A model generated the notes under the pieces. The model was given only the letters and a program-made list of their open reading frames with translations, did not search any database and was not told the DNA's origin. From assembly GCA_016209725.1 (NCBI GenBank), contig JACQVO010000219.1, positions 1 to 16,586 on the forward strand: a DNA stretch of 16,586 nt, written 5' to 3'. Positions 9,007-16,111 of this stretch are shown here, one piece after another. Made by a program: the position numbers and the translations under genes. This DNA is from Candidatus Methylomirabilota bacterium. GTDB taxonomy: Bacteria; Methylomirabilota; Methylomirabilia; Methylomirabilales; 2-02-FULL-66-22. Each line of letters opens with the position of its first letter. Positions within the stretch are counted from its first letter, which is position 1.

Positions 9007-10632
9007 GTGCCCACCACCGCCGAGGTTATTGCCGAGACCCTGAAGGCCAGCGGGATCCACCGTCTCTTCGGCCTGCCCGGGGGCGAGATCGCCGAGGTCA
9101 TGGGCGCCTGCCGGAAGGCCGGCCTCGGCTTCCTGCTGACCCGGCACGAAAACGCCGCCTGCATCATGGCGGGCGTCACCGGCGAACTCACCCGGAAGCC
9201 GGGCGTGGCGCTGGCCACCGTGGGGCCCGGCGCCACCAACCTGGTGAACGGCGTCGCCAATGCCTTCCTGGAGCGGGCTCCCCTCCTGGTCCTCTCCGCC
9301 CAGCTCCCCACCGACCTGTCACCCATCCTCCCGCATCAGCGCGTGGACCTGGAGGACCTCTTCCGCCCCATCACGAAGTGGAGCCATACTCTCACCGGCG
9401 TGAACACGGCGGCTACGGTGAAGCGGGCCCTGGATCTGGCCACCGAGGGCCGCCCCGGTCCAGTCTACCTCAGCCTCCCCAGCGACGTCGCCCGCCGGGA
9501 GGATCGCATCGACGCCTCGCCCCCTGACGACCATCCCCGCCAGGCCGCGCTGCCGTTCTCGGGCCGAGGCGCCATGGGCGATGATGTGCTGCGGGCGGCC
9601 CGGATGATCGGACAGGCCACGCGCCCCCTGGCCATGGTGGGGATCGGCCTGGACCCCATAAAGGTGCAGCCCGCCCTCCTCCGTTGGGTCGAGGCCACCG
9701 GCATTCCGGTCGCCATCACGCCCAAGGCCAAGGGCGTCGTCCCAGAGGACCACCCCCTCTTCGTGGCCACCGGCACCGGGATGGCCGGGGACACGCTGTT
9801 CGTCGAGTTGCTCCGCGAGACCGATCTCCTCATTGGGCTCGGCTTCGATCCCGTGGAGGCCATCCGCACCTTCTACACCGAGCGCCCGTTCCTCTCCATC
9901 GCGGAGTACAGCCTGGTGGATCGCCGGTTCGCACCCGACCTGGAGCTGGTGGGGGATGTCGGAGCGACGCTGGAGGCGCTCCAGGGCGAAACGGCCCTTC
10001 ACCATACCTGGCGTCGGGAGGCCGTGGTGGCCTTCCGCCGGCGCCTCGCTTCGTTCCTCACCCCGTCGGTTGACCAGAGCGAGCTGGGTCTCTCCCCCGC
10101 CCGCGTCTTCGGTCGGCTCCGAAACCTGCTCCCCCGGGAGGCCATCCTGACTGTGGACACCGGCGCCCATAAGCTCCTGATCGGGCAGATTTGGCCCTCC
10201 TACCAGCCCCTCACCTACCTCGTGTCCCACGGTCTCTCGACCATGGGATATGCCCTGCCGGCCGCCATGGCCGCCAAGCTCGAGCATCCGGATCGCCCGG
10301 TGGTCGCGGTCATGGGGGACGGCGGCCTGGCCATGGTCCTGGCGGAGCTGGAGACGGCCTCCCGCCTGCGCCTGCGCGTCGTCGTCCTCGTCCTCTCCGA
10401 CCGAAGCCTGTACCTCATCCGGATGCACCAAGAGCGTAAGGGCTTCCAGGCCGGCGGCGTGGATTTTGGACCCATCGACTTCGCCGGGATCGCTCCGGGC
10501 CTCGGCAGCCTTGGATTCCGGGCCACGACCTGGACCGAGTTCGACGACGCCGTGTCTGCCGGGCTCGGCGCCAACTGCCCCACCGTCATCGAGGTGCCGG
10601 TGGACCCGGCCGATTACCGCCAGATGCTCTGA
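9007..10632 (+). CDS. Thiamine-diphosphate enzyme, acetolactate-synthase-like
   Basis: A 541-aa member of the ThDP family that includes acetolactate synthase, oxalyl-CoA and 2-keto-acid decarboxylases. The N-terminal pyrimidine domain has FGLPGGEI and the catalytic Glu48 in RHENAAC, followed by TVGPGATNLVNG. A central Rossmann-like domain covers roughly 190-330. The C-terminal PP domain has MGDGGLAM with metal-binding D438. The second metal position (27 residues later) is D465, and the preceding residue, often Asn, is Ser464 (LSDRSLYLIR). The start is GTG at 9007 with a strong GAGGAGG. No small regulatory subunit follows, which argues against a housekeeping IlvB. It stands alone between two inverted palindromic elements. 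The reaction cannot be settled; decarboxylation or carboligation of a 2-keto acid is likely. Confidence 0.87.
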   Translation: MPTTAEVIAETLKASGIHRLFGLPGGEIAEVMGACRKAGLGFLLTRHENAACIMAGVTGELTRKPGVALATVGPGATNLVNGVANAFLERAPLLVLSAQLPTDLSPILPHQRVDLEDLFRPITKWSHTLTGVNTAATVKRALDLATEGRPGPVYLSLPSDVARREDRIDASPPDDHPRQAALPFSGRGAMGDDVLRAARMIGQATRPLAMVGIGLDPIKVQPALLRWVEATGIPVAITPKAKGVVPEDHPLFVATGTGMAGDTLFVELLRETDLLIGLGFDPVEAIRTFYTERPFLSIAEYSLVDRRFAPDLELVGDVGATLEALQGETALHHTWRREAVVAFRRRLASFLTPSVDQSELGLSPARVFGRLRNLLPREAILTVDTGAHKLLIGQIWPSYQPLTYLVSHGLSTMGYALPAAMAAKLEHPDRPVVAVMGDGGLAMVLAELETASRLRLRVVVLVLSDRSLYLIRMHQERKGFQAGGVDFGPIDFAGIAPGLGSLGFRATTWTEFDDAVSAGLGANCPTVIEVPVDPADYRQML

Positions 10633-10639
10633 CCCCCGC

Positions 10640-10680
10640 CTCTGGTCAGACCTCGACTCTCGGCTCGCGGCTCCCGGTTT
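10640..10680. repeat. Degenerate CTCGACTCTCGGCTC repeats
   Basis: This short run of variants of CTCGGCTCTCGG (for example CTCGACTCTCGGCTCGCGG) lies just after the ThDP enzyme stop. The same module occurs at about 11777-11812 and 15011-15040. Confidence 0.5.
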
Positions 10681-10683
10681 ACG

Positions 10684-10793
10684 GTCTCAGAAATCGCTTT
10701 ACAGGAAACCCGTTCAGGCTGAGCTTGTCGAAGCCCGGAATTGCCACCCTTCGACGGGCTCAGGGTGAACGGAATTGCAAGGGAGCTTGAGAG
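10684..10793 (-). repeat. Palindromic element, copy B (inverted copy of 8797-8906)
   Basis: Reverse-complement copy of the element upstream of the ThDP enzyme. The 61-bp core is 10711-10771, with hairpins GGCT/AGCC around GAGCTTGTCGA and CACCCT/AGGGTG around TCGACGGGCTC. It ends 8 bp before the stop of the convergent aldolase gene, so both convergent transcripts would read into it. It may serve as a bidirectional stop, although no T-tract is present. Confidence 0.85.
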
Positions 10794-10800
10794 ACAGCCA

Positions 10801-11697
10801 CTAGCCGAGCAGCCCCGTCTCCTTGAGTATCTTCCCCACCTCGTCCTTCTGCCCCGGTGTCAGATCCAGCGTGGGACGCCGGCAGCGTCCGCACCCGAGC
10901 ATGCCGAGCTGGACCATGGCCTCCTTGAGCCCGGCCGGGTGCGAGCCCACGGTGAACAGCCTGCGGACCGGCGCCAGCCTCGCTTGCAGCTCCCGCGCTC
11001 TCGGCAGATCGCCCCCCTCAACGGCCGTGTAGATGCCCACGGCCAGGGCCGGGGCCGCGTTGGCCGTGGCGGCCACCGCCCCCACACAGCCGTAGAGGAG
11101 CGCGCCGTAGATCAGCGTGTCCCGCCCCATGAAGACGCGGAAGCCCGGCGGGCAGGCCTGCACCAACTCGGCCGCGTTGGCCAGATCCCCCGTGCTGTCC
11201 TTGATCCCGGCGAAGTTGGGAAGCTCCCGCGCCAGACGGGAGACCGTCGCCACGGAGAGCGCCACGCCGCCCGTCCGCTCCGGGATGTTGTAGGCCAGGA
11301 CCGGGACCTTCACCGCGGCGCAGATGGTCCGGTAGTGCTCGAACAGTTCCTCCTGCGAAGGCTTGAGGAAGAACGGCGTTACCACCGACACGCAGTCGGA
11401 GCCCACCGCCTCGGCATGCCGCGCCAACGCCACCGATTCCGCCGTCGTGATCGCTCCCACGTTGGGCATCACGAAGACCCGGCCGGTCGCTTCCTCCACC
11501 GCCACGGTCATCAGGCGTTCCTTCTCCTCGCGGGTCAGGGCGAAGAACTCCCCGCCCGTCCCCACCGGGAACAGCCCGTGAACGCCCTGATCGATCAGGG
11601 CCTGCAGGACCTTCCGGAATGCGCCCTCATCAACGCGTTCATCGGGCGTGAACGGCGTCACGACGGCCGGAATGATCCCCCGAAGCTCCCTTCCCAT
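10801..11697 (-). CDS. DapA/NanA-superfamily aldolase or lyase (dihydrodipicolinate synthase family)
   Basis: A class I Schiff-base TIM-barrel enzyme of 298 aa. The Schiff-base lysine is K166 (GIKDSTGD), and the catalytic tyrosine is Y136 (LAYNIPERTG). The pyruvate-binding loop reads GTGGE (46-50) where DapA has GTTGE. The partner Tyr of the DapA triad (PYY in E. coli, Tyr107) is Phe here (TPFFLKP, F110). These changes, and the position behind a TAXI-TRAP importer, argue for a catabolic family member rather than lysine biosynthesis. The ATG at 11697 has AAGGAG seven bases upstream. A 152-bp purine/pyrimidine-biased leader separates it from the permease gene, and it probably shares that transcript. 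Substrate unknown. Confidence 0.88.
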   Translation of the reverse strand: MGRELRGIIPAVVTPFTPDERVDEGAFRKVLQALIDQGVHGLFPVGTGGEFFALTREEKERLMTVAVEEATGRVFVMPNVGAITTAESVALARHAEAVGSDCVSVVTPFFLKPSQEELFEHYRTICAAVKVPVLAYNIPERTGGVALSVATVSRLARELPNFAGIKDSTGDLANAAELVQACPPGFRVFMGRDTLIYGALLYGCVGAVAATANAAPALAVGIYTAVEGGDLPRARELQARLAPVRRLFTVGSHPAGLKEAMVQLGMLGCGRCRRPTLDLTPGQKDEVGKILKETGLLG

Positions 11698-11699
11698 TT

Positions 11700-11848
11700 T
11701 CCCGCTCCTTACTCCCCTGCCCCCGTACCCCTCTGCCCCTCTGCTCCCCGCCTCTCGCCTTCCGCCTCACGTCCCTCGGCTCTCTTCTCTCGACCCTCGG
11801 CTCTCGGCTCCCGATAATCTTCCAGTTTCCAATTTCCAGTTTCCTGTA
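11700..11848. repeat. Low-complexity repeat block in the aldolase leader
   Basis: Three degenerate modules lie in order on the plus strand: CCCCTCTGCCCCTCTGCTCC-type (about 11715-11750), CTCGGCTCTCGG-type (about 11777-11812), and CCAGTTTCCAATTTCCAG-type (about 11821-11845). On the coding (minus) strand the leader is therefore purine-rich, ending in the Shine-Dalgarno AAGGAG. The first two modules recur upstream of the TAXI gene. Confidence 0.6.
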
Positions 11849-11849
11849 C

Positions 11850-13949
11850 CTACCCTTCCTGCTTCGCCCGCTCGATCTTCACCTCATCCAGTTCCACCAC
11901 GGGGCCCCGGCCCTCGGCCATCCCCCTGGCTTCGATCGCCGGTCGGGAAATTTCCAGGAATCTCTGCGAGGACAGGACGATGCCGAGCAACACCAGCCCC
12001 ACGAGATCCGTCAGCAGCCCCGGCTTGATCAGGAGAAACGCTGCGATCACCAGGAGGGCCCGCTCCCACCAGACGGTGGGTTTCGTCAGCCACCCGTGGA
12101 GCGCCGCCGAGAGGCAGATGACCCCAAGGCACGAGGAGGTGATGGTGGTGATGATTTCCATCCAGGTCCCGACGAACAGGAGCGAAGTGCCGTACACGAA
12201 CATGAACGGCACGATGAACCCCGTAGCGCCCAGCCGCATGGCCGCGAGGCCCGTGGCCCACAGGTTCGTCTTGCCGATCCCGGCCGCTGCGTACACGGCC
12301 ATGGCCACGGGCGGCGTGATGGCCGAGATGATGGCGAAGTAAAAGACGAACAGATGAGCGGCGATGGGCAGGACGCCCAGCTTGATCAGGGCCGGGATGA
12401 GGAGGGCCGCCTGAACGATGTAGGCCGGTGTGGTGGGCATGCCCATGCCCAGGATGATCCCGGCGATCATAGTGAGAACCAACGCAGGGACCAGCGACTC
12501 CTTGGCGGCGGCCAACACCAAGCTGGTGAACTGCAGCCCGGCGCCCGTGAGCGCGATCACCCCGATGACGATCCCCGCGCAGGCGCAGGCGGCCGCCACT
12601 GCCAGCGTATTCCGCGCGCCATCTTCGAGGGCGTCCGGAAACAGTTTTGTCACCAACGGCTTCAACCCTGCCCGGCCCCCCGGGGTAGCGACACGGATCC
12701 CCGCCAGGGCCACCCAGCCTAAGCCGAGGACGAGCATCACGTTGCCGGGTAGGATGAACTCCACCAGGAGCACCACGAGATACAGCCAGCCAAGGCGGCC
12801 GATCCAAGTGGACAGGGCGGCCGCGAGCGTGCCCCACAGGGCGGCCATGGGGGCCGTGTATCCCGCCAGCATCAGGTACACGATGATGAACATGGGGACG
12901 AATAGGTGCCCCCGGTCCACCACGACGGTCCGAAGCGGAGGCAGCTCCTCTCGGGCCAGGCCTCGCAGCCCCGTGCGCTGCGCCTCGAAGTGGATGGAGA
13001 AGAAGAGGGCCAGGTAGTACAGGATGGCCGGGATGGCGGCGTGTTTGGCGATGGTGATGTAGGAAACACCGAGAAACTCCGCCATGACGAAGGCCGCGGC
13101 GCCCATGACCGGCGGCATGATTTGCCCCCCGGTCGAGGCCACCGCCTCCACCGCTGCGGCGAAGTGGGCGCGGAACCCGGTTCGTTTCATCAGGGGGATG
13201 GTAAGCCACCCGTCCACCATCACGTTGGCCACGGCACTCCCCGATATCGTCCCGAACAATCCGCTACTGATGCACGAGACCTTCCCGGGTCCGCCGGGCG
13301 TGTGGCCCGCAAGGGCCGAGGCGAAGTCCATGAAGAGCTGGCCGGTTCCTGACTTCTCCAGGAAGGCTCCGAAGAGAACGAACAAGATCACGTACGTGGC
13401 CGAGACCGACAACGGGATGCCGAAGATGCCATCGGTGGTCAGGTAGAGTTGGTCGATCACCAACTCCAACGAGAACCCTCGGTGCCGGAGCGGAGGCGGC
13501 AGATAGGGTCCCAAGAGGGCGTAGGCCAGGAAAACCAGGGCGGTGATGGGAAGGGCGGGACCGATGGTCCGACGGGCGGACTCCAGGACCAGGAGCGTCA
13601 GGGCAATCCCCAAAAGGAGGTCCCACCGTTCCAGCGGCGTGACGTACGCCATTCGGGTCATCACATACTCATACCGCAGGAACAGGTACCCGATGCTGGT
13701 GAGGCTGAGGAGAACGCAGGCCCAGTCAAGGGCCGCAGGTCGGGCCTGGGGCGATCGGGCCCCGAAGGGGTACCACAGGAAGATCAGGGTGACGGCGAAG
13801 GCGAGGTGGATGCCCCGAAAGATGAGGGCCTCCGGCGGTCCGGAGGCCCCCACGTACAGGTGGTACACCGACATCCCGATCGCCAGGAAGCGGAGCACCT
13901 GTTTCAGTATCCCACTGACTTGGCGCAAGGTCGCTGCCCCGCCCCTCAC
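11850..13949 (-). CDS. TRAP transporter fused permease, TAXI type (4TM + 12TM)
   Basis: A 699-aa inner-membrane protein fusing the small and large TRAP permease subunits. It uses a sodium or proton gradient to import the ligand handed over by the binding protein encoded upstream. The N-terminal part (first ~170 aa) is the 4-helix DctQ-like unit, starting with LRFLAIGMSVYHLYVG. The rest is the DctM-like unit with GLFGTISGSAVANVMVDG, VEAVASTGGQIMPPVMGAAAFVMAE, GMGMPTTPAYI and FYFAIISAITPPVAMAVYAAAGI, all typical of TAXI permeases. It ends in a charged cytoplasmic tail. The start is probably GTG at 13949, but an in-frame TTG a few codons in is possible, because the GTG borders a repetitive hairpin. 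It lies 80 bp downstream of the TAXI gene. Confidence 0.95.
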   Translation of the reverse strand: MRGGAATLRQVSGILKQVLRFLAIGMSVYHLYVGASGPPEALIFRGIHLAFAVTLIFLWYPFGARSPQARPAALDWACVLLSLTSIGYLFLRYEYVMTRMAYVTPLERWDLLLGIALTLLVLESARRTIGPALPITALVFLAYALLGPYLPPPLRHRGFSLELVIDQLYLTTDGIFGIPLSVSATYVILFVLFGAFLEKSGTGQLFMDFASALAGHTPGGPGKVSCISSGLFGTISGSAVANVMVDGWLTIPLMKRTGFRAHFAAAVEAVASTGGQIMPPVMGAAAFVMAEFLGVSYITIAKHAAIPAILYYLALFFSIHFEAQRTGLRGLAREELPPLRTVVVDRGHLFVPMFIIVYLMLAGYTAPMAALWGTLAAALSTWIGRLGWLYLVVLLVEFILPGNVMLVLGLGWVALAGIRVATPGGRAGLKPLVTKLFPDALEDGARNTLAVAAACACAGIVIGVIALTGAGLQFTSLVLAAAKESLVPALVLTMIAGIILGMGMPTTPAYIVQAALLIPALIKLGVLPIAAHLFVFYFAIISAITPPVAMAVYAAAGIGKTNLWATGLAAMRLGATGFIVPFMFVYGTSLLFVGTWMEIITTITSSCLGVICLSAALHGWLTKPTVWWERALLVIAAFLLIKPGLLTDLVGLVLLGIVLSSQRFLEISRPAIEARGMAEGRGPVVELDEVKIERAKQEG

Positions 13950-13954
13950 CCACC

Positions 13955-13993
13955 CCCTCTCCCAGGGGGAGAGGGCACGGGAGAGGGGGCCGA
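13955..13993. repeat. CCCTCTCCC/GGGAGAGGG hairpin between binding-protein and permease genes
   Basis: CCCTCTCCC (13955-13963) pairs exactly with GGGAGAGGG (13967-13975). A second GGGAGAGGG copy just downstream (about 13980-13988) offers an alternative partner. The left arm begins 5 bp from the GTG start of the permease, so the hairpin overlaps its ribosome-binding region on the mRNA. Confidence 0.65.
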
Positions 13994-14029
13994 AAATGCG
14001 GGTACCTGCCGGGACGAAGTGTGCTTGCT

Positions 14030-14983
14030 TTACTTCAGCGCGCCGGCTTCCTTATAGAACTTCAGCGCCCCCGGATGGTACGGCACCCCGACATCGAAGG
14101 CCATCTCTTTCACCGTCAGGCCCTTGACGTCCTTGACCACGGCGCCCAGGCTGTCCACGTTCTTCGCCAGAGCCTTGGTGATTGCGTACACCAAGTCATC
14201 CGGCAAATCCGCTCGGACCATCAGGTGGGTGTAGGTGCCGAACTGCTGAACCTCATGTTCGACACCAGGGTAAATCCCCTTTGGAATCTCCCGCCGCGAA
14301 TAGCCACTGTTGATCTTCTGGAGTCCCTTAAACTTGTCTTCCGGCACGGAGAGTATCCGGATCTTTCTCGCGCTCGCGAGATCCAGGATGGCCGCGGCCG
14401 GAACCGTCGTGATGAGAGTGAAGATCTGGGCGTGGCCGTCCTTCATCAGCGCCACGGCATCGTTGTACGAGACGTGGCTCACCTTCGCCATGTCCTTGTA
14501 GGAGAGCCCATACACCTGAAGCAGCTCCCGCGTCATCTGTTCGCCGGTGTTTCCCCGCGGCTGCACCGCCATGGATTTCCCCTTGAAGTCCGCCACGCTC
14601 TTGATGCCTGAATCAGCCAGGACCACCGCCTGGAAGTACTGCATGTACAGGGTCCCGAGCTGCCGGATGTTCTTCGCCGGGGTCTTGAACGGCTCCCGCC
14701 CGGCCATGGCATCCACCGTGGAGACGGAGTTCCCGAATCCGATCTCGGTCCGGCTACTCTCCACCCCCTGGATGTTGATGATCCCGGCACCGGGGAGCAC
14801 AGACGCGGTGGTTCCCTGGACCTCCTTCTTTATGATCTCCGCGATGGCCCCGCCCAGCGGGTACCAGGATCCGCCCTGGGGCCCTGTCATGATGCGAAGT
14901 TCCATCGCCGCGGCCCCACCCGCCAGGAACAATCCGAAAAGCAGACCAGCGACCAGCAGCACTCCGACCTTCCCCGGCTTCAT
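14030..14983 (-). CDS. TAXI-family TRAP transporter solute-binding protein
   Basis: Periplasmic receptor of 317 aa that captures the substrate for the TRAP permease encoded next. It has a cleavable signal peptide (MKPGKVGVLLVAGLLF..., AGGAAA then MELRIMTG) with likely cleavage after Ala-Ala-Ala near residue 26. TAXI marks include the early MTGPQGGSWYPLGGAI and GAGIINIQGV, EIGFGNS, and the central NTGEQMTRELL. The ATG at 14983 is preceded by AGGAGGAGAGG; an open extension to 15208 is Arg/Gly-rich repeat sequence and is rejected. It is the first gene of the operon with the permease and the DapA-family enzyme, read from the promoter at 15180-15208. TAXI proteins are known for carboxylates such as glutamate or 2-oxoglutarate; the ligand here is unknown. 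Confidence 0.95.
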   Translation of the reverse strand: MKPGKVGVLLVAGLLFGLFLAGGAAAMELRIMTGPQGGSWYPLGGAIAEIIKKEVQGTTASVLPGAGIINIQGVESSRTEIGFGNSVSTVDAMAGREPFKTPAKNIRQLGTLYMQYFQAVVLADSGIKSVADFKGKSMAVQPRGNTGEQMTRELLQVYGLSYKDMAKVSHVSYNDAVALMKDGHAQIFTLITTVPAAAILDLASARKIRILSVPEDKFKGLQKINSGYSRREIPKGIYPGVEHEVQQFGTYTHLMVRADLPDDLVYAITKALAKNVDSLGAVVKDVKGLTVKEMAFDVGVPYHPGALKFYKEAGALK

Positions 14984-15002
14984 GACCTCTCCTCCTGTTG
15001 CA

Positions 15003-15172
15003 GCGTCTTTTCTCGGCTCTCGGCTCTCGACTCTCGTTGCTCGCCCCCCATTCCGCATTCGTCCAGTCTCCGCTTCTCCGTTTCGCCGGTTCTCCGGCGC
15101 ACCTCTGCTCCCTTGCCCCTCCGCTCCTCTGCTCCCCAGCCCCCCTGCACCTCGGCCCCTCTGCCCCTTTGC
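15003..15172. repeat. Low-complexity repeat block in the TAXI leader
   Basis: CTCGGCTCTCGGCTCTCG-type repeats (about 15011-15040) are followed by TCTCCGTTTCGCCGG-type units and a long run of CCCCTCTGCTCCC-type units (about 15105-15172). On the transcript of the TAXI gene this gives a ~190-nt G/A-rich leader. Confidence 0.6.
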
Positions 15173-15179
15173 GGGCCAG

Positions 15180-15208
15180 AACTTACTTGACCCCAAGGGG
15201 CATGTCAA
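15180..15208 (-). promoter_or_regulatory. Promoter of the TAXI-permease-aldolase operon
   Basis: On the minus strand a perfect TTGACA (15203-15208) is followed by 17 bp and TAAGTT (15180-15185, only three of six consensus bases). A weak -10 with a perfect -35 suits an activator-dependent promoter, and a direct repeat stands immediately upstream. Confidence 0.55.
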
Positions 15209-15212
15209 CTCC

Positions 15213-15238
15213 GATCCGAGGCCGTGTGATCCGAGGCC
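15213..15238. promoter_or_regulatory. 11-bp direct repeat upstream of the TAXI promoter (candidate operator)
   Basis: GATCCGAGGCC occurs at 15213-15223 and exactly again at 15228-15238, a 15-bp period. The nearer copy starts 5 bp upstream of the -35 box of the minus-strand promoter. This is where a regulator that binds direct repeats would contact RNA polymerase. No regulator gene is found in the window. Confidence 0.4.
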
Positions 15239-15451
15239 AGCTTGGAGCCGATGCCATCCGGACGGCCTGGCAGGGCGGCCTGAGAGTGGATACCGGACGT
15301 ACGTCTCAAGGGCAGCCTAGACCCGGCAAGTGGGCGAGGAGGTGAATTTTCGGTGGGCAGGCGGGTGGGCACGGCGTCCCCACCCGGTCGCGGCCGCTCT
15401 CGCTTCAGCAGGTCGCGCGCGATGGCGTGAATGTCGTGATTCGGCAATTCC
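15239..15451. other. Intergenic stretch between the TAXI promoter region and the antitoxin gene
   Basis: I see no supported gene here. A TTG-started minus-strand frame (15447 down to 15205, 80 aa) opens 4 bp after the antitoxin stop with GAGGAA before it. Its first ~17 residues look protein-like, but the rest is Pro/Arg/Gly-rich and it ends inside the TAXI -35 box, so I do not call it. Confidence 0.3.
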
Positions 15452-15670
15452 TCAGGACGCCCACCGGACGGAAAGCTGCCGCTGATGGACGGCGCAGTCC
15501 CGAAGGTACAGGTTGATCAGGTGTTGATACGGGAGTCCCGTCTTGACAGCCATGGCCTTGAAATAGGCCACGGTGTCTCGGTCAAGGCGAATCGTGACCG
15601 GCTGCTTGAGCAGCTTCACGTAGGGATTCTTGCGCGCTTTCATCTTCGAGAAATCATAGTGCGCCCTCAT
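15452..15670 (-). CDS. brnA: BrnA-like antitoxin
   Basis: A 72-aa protein beginning MRAHYDFSKMKARKNPYV, the typical BrnA opening, followed by the ribbon-helix-helix type segment VTIRLDRDTVAYFKAMA and LPYQHLINLYLRDC. BrnA neutralises the BrnT ribonuclease and represses the shared promoter. The ATG at 15670 lies 4 bp after the brnT stop with GGAG eight bases upstream in the end of brnT, so the two are translationally linked. The in-frame extension upstream overlaps brnT and is rejected. Confidence 0.85.
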   Translation of the reverse strand: MRAHYDFSKMKARKNPYVKLLKQPVTIRLDRDTVAYFKAMAVKTGLPYQHLINLYLRDCAVHQRQLSVRWAS

Positions 15671-15674
15671 CGTC

Positions 15675-15959
15675 TCAACTCCAATAGTCCCCTTCCTCAC
15701 GTTTGTCCGCCTTTCGAGCCGTGATGATCCGAATGACCGTATCGGCCTCCCGGTAACAATGGCATACAATCAGCACCCGAAGACGAAGGCTCATGCCGAG
15801 GAGGATGAACCGATCTTCCAGTGCTGAGTGATCCGGATCGGAGTAGACTTTCGCATTCTCATCATAGAATGCGGATCGTGCCTCCTCAAACGATACCCCG
15901 TGCTTCCGCCGGTTCACCCGGTTCTTACTCTCGTCCCAAACGAATTGAAGTCCATCCAT
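15675..15959 (-). CDS. brnT: BrnT-family toxin (DUF497 ribonuclease)
   Basis: A 94-aa RelE-fold ribonuclease toxin of the type II BrnTA system. The family pattern is complete: FVWDESKNRVNRRKHGVSFEEA at the N-terminus, DHSALEDRFILLGMS in the middle, and the C-terminal IRIITARKADKREEGDY with the conserved Arg/Lys residues. The toxin precedes the antitoxin, the normal order for this module. The ATG at 15959 has no clear Shine-Dalgarno site, and the promoter places the transcript start about 3 nt before it. The neighbouring transposase fragments fit a mobile or accessory setting. Confidence 0.9.
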   Translation of the reverse strand: MDGLQFVWDESKNRVNRRKHGVSFEEARSAFYDENAKVYSDPDHSALEDRFILLGMSLRLRVLIVCHCYREADTVIRIITARKADKREEGDYWS

Positions 15960-15968
15960 AAAATCTAC

Positions 15969-15997
15969 ACTCTACCCATGTCGTCGCGACTCGTCAA
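15969..15997 (-). promoter_or_regulatory. brnTA promoter with palindrome GTCGCGAC
   Basis: On the minus strand TTGACG (15992-15997), a 17-bp spacer and TAGAGT (15969-15974). The spacer contains the perfect 8-bp palindrome GTCGCGAC (15983-15990), a candidate operator for autorepression by BrnA. The predicted start near 15962 leaves almost no leader before the brnT ATG. Confidence 0.6.
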
Positions 15998-16036
15998 CGT
16001 CTCGTTCTCATGGTAAACGAACAGTTGGGCAATAGG

Positions 16037-16111
16037 CAGTAGACTTCTGGTTGGTCTGCCCGCGCGACGGTCTTGGCACTCCCCGACGTCGAGATCCCAA
16101 GCTGCCGCGCC
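16037..16111 (-). pseudogene. Degenerate duplicate of the transposase 3' end
   Basis: This stretch matches 16316-16390 in the same orientation over about 75 bp (63 identical by my count, 279-bp offset). Translated on the minus strand it reads ARQLGISTSGSAKTVARA, against ARQLGISTSGIAKAVARA in the gene to the right. The stop codon position is lost (Cys codon). Upstream of the match (to about 16215) the frame stays open but shows no similarity to the transposase, so only the last ~25 codons are left. Confidence 0.6.

Noticed and set aside
8964..9527. Plus-strand frame starting MLEGGPFVNPEEAF upstream of the ThDP enzyme
   Set aside because: It continues in the wrong frame through the enzyme gene with Pro/Arg/Gly-rich sequence; the GAGGAGG site serves the GTG at 9007.
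10640..15172. Repeat blocks as a CRISPR array
   Set aside because: Units are short, degenerate and lack regular spacers; no cas genes are present.
14984..15208. 75-residue N-terminal extension of the TAXI binding protein
   Set aside because: It lies in repeat sequence and precedes a perfect signal peptide with its own Shine-Dalgarno at 14983.
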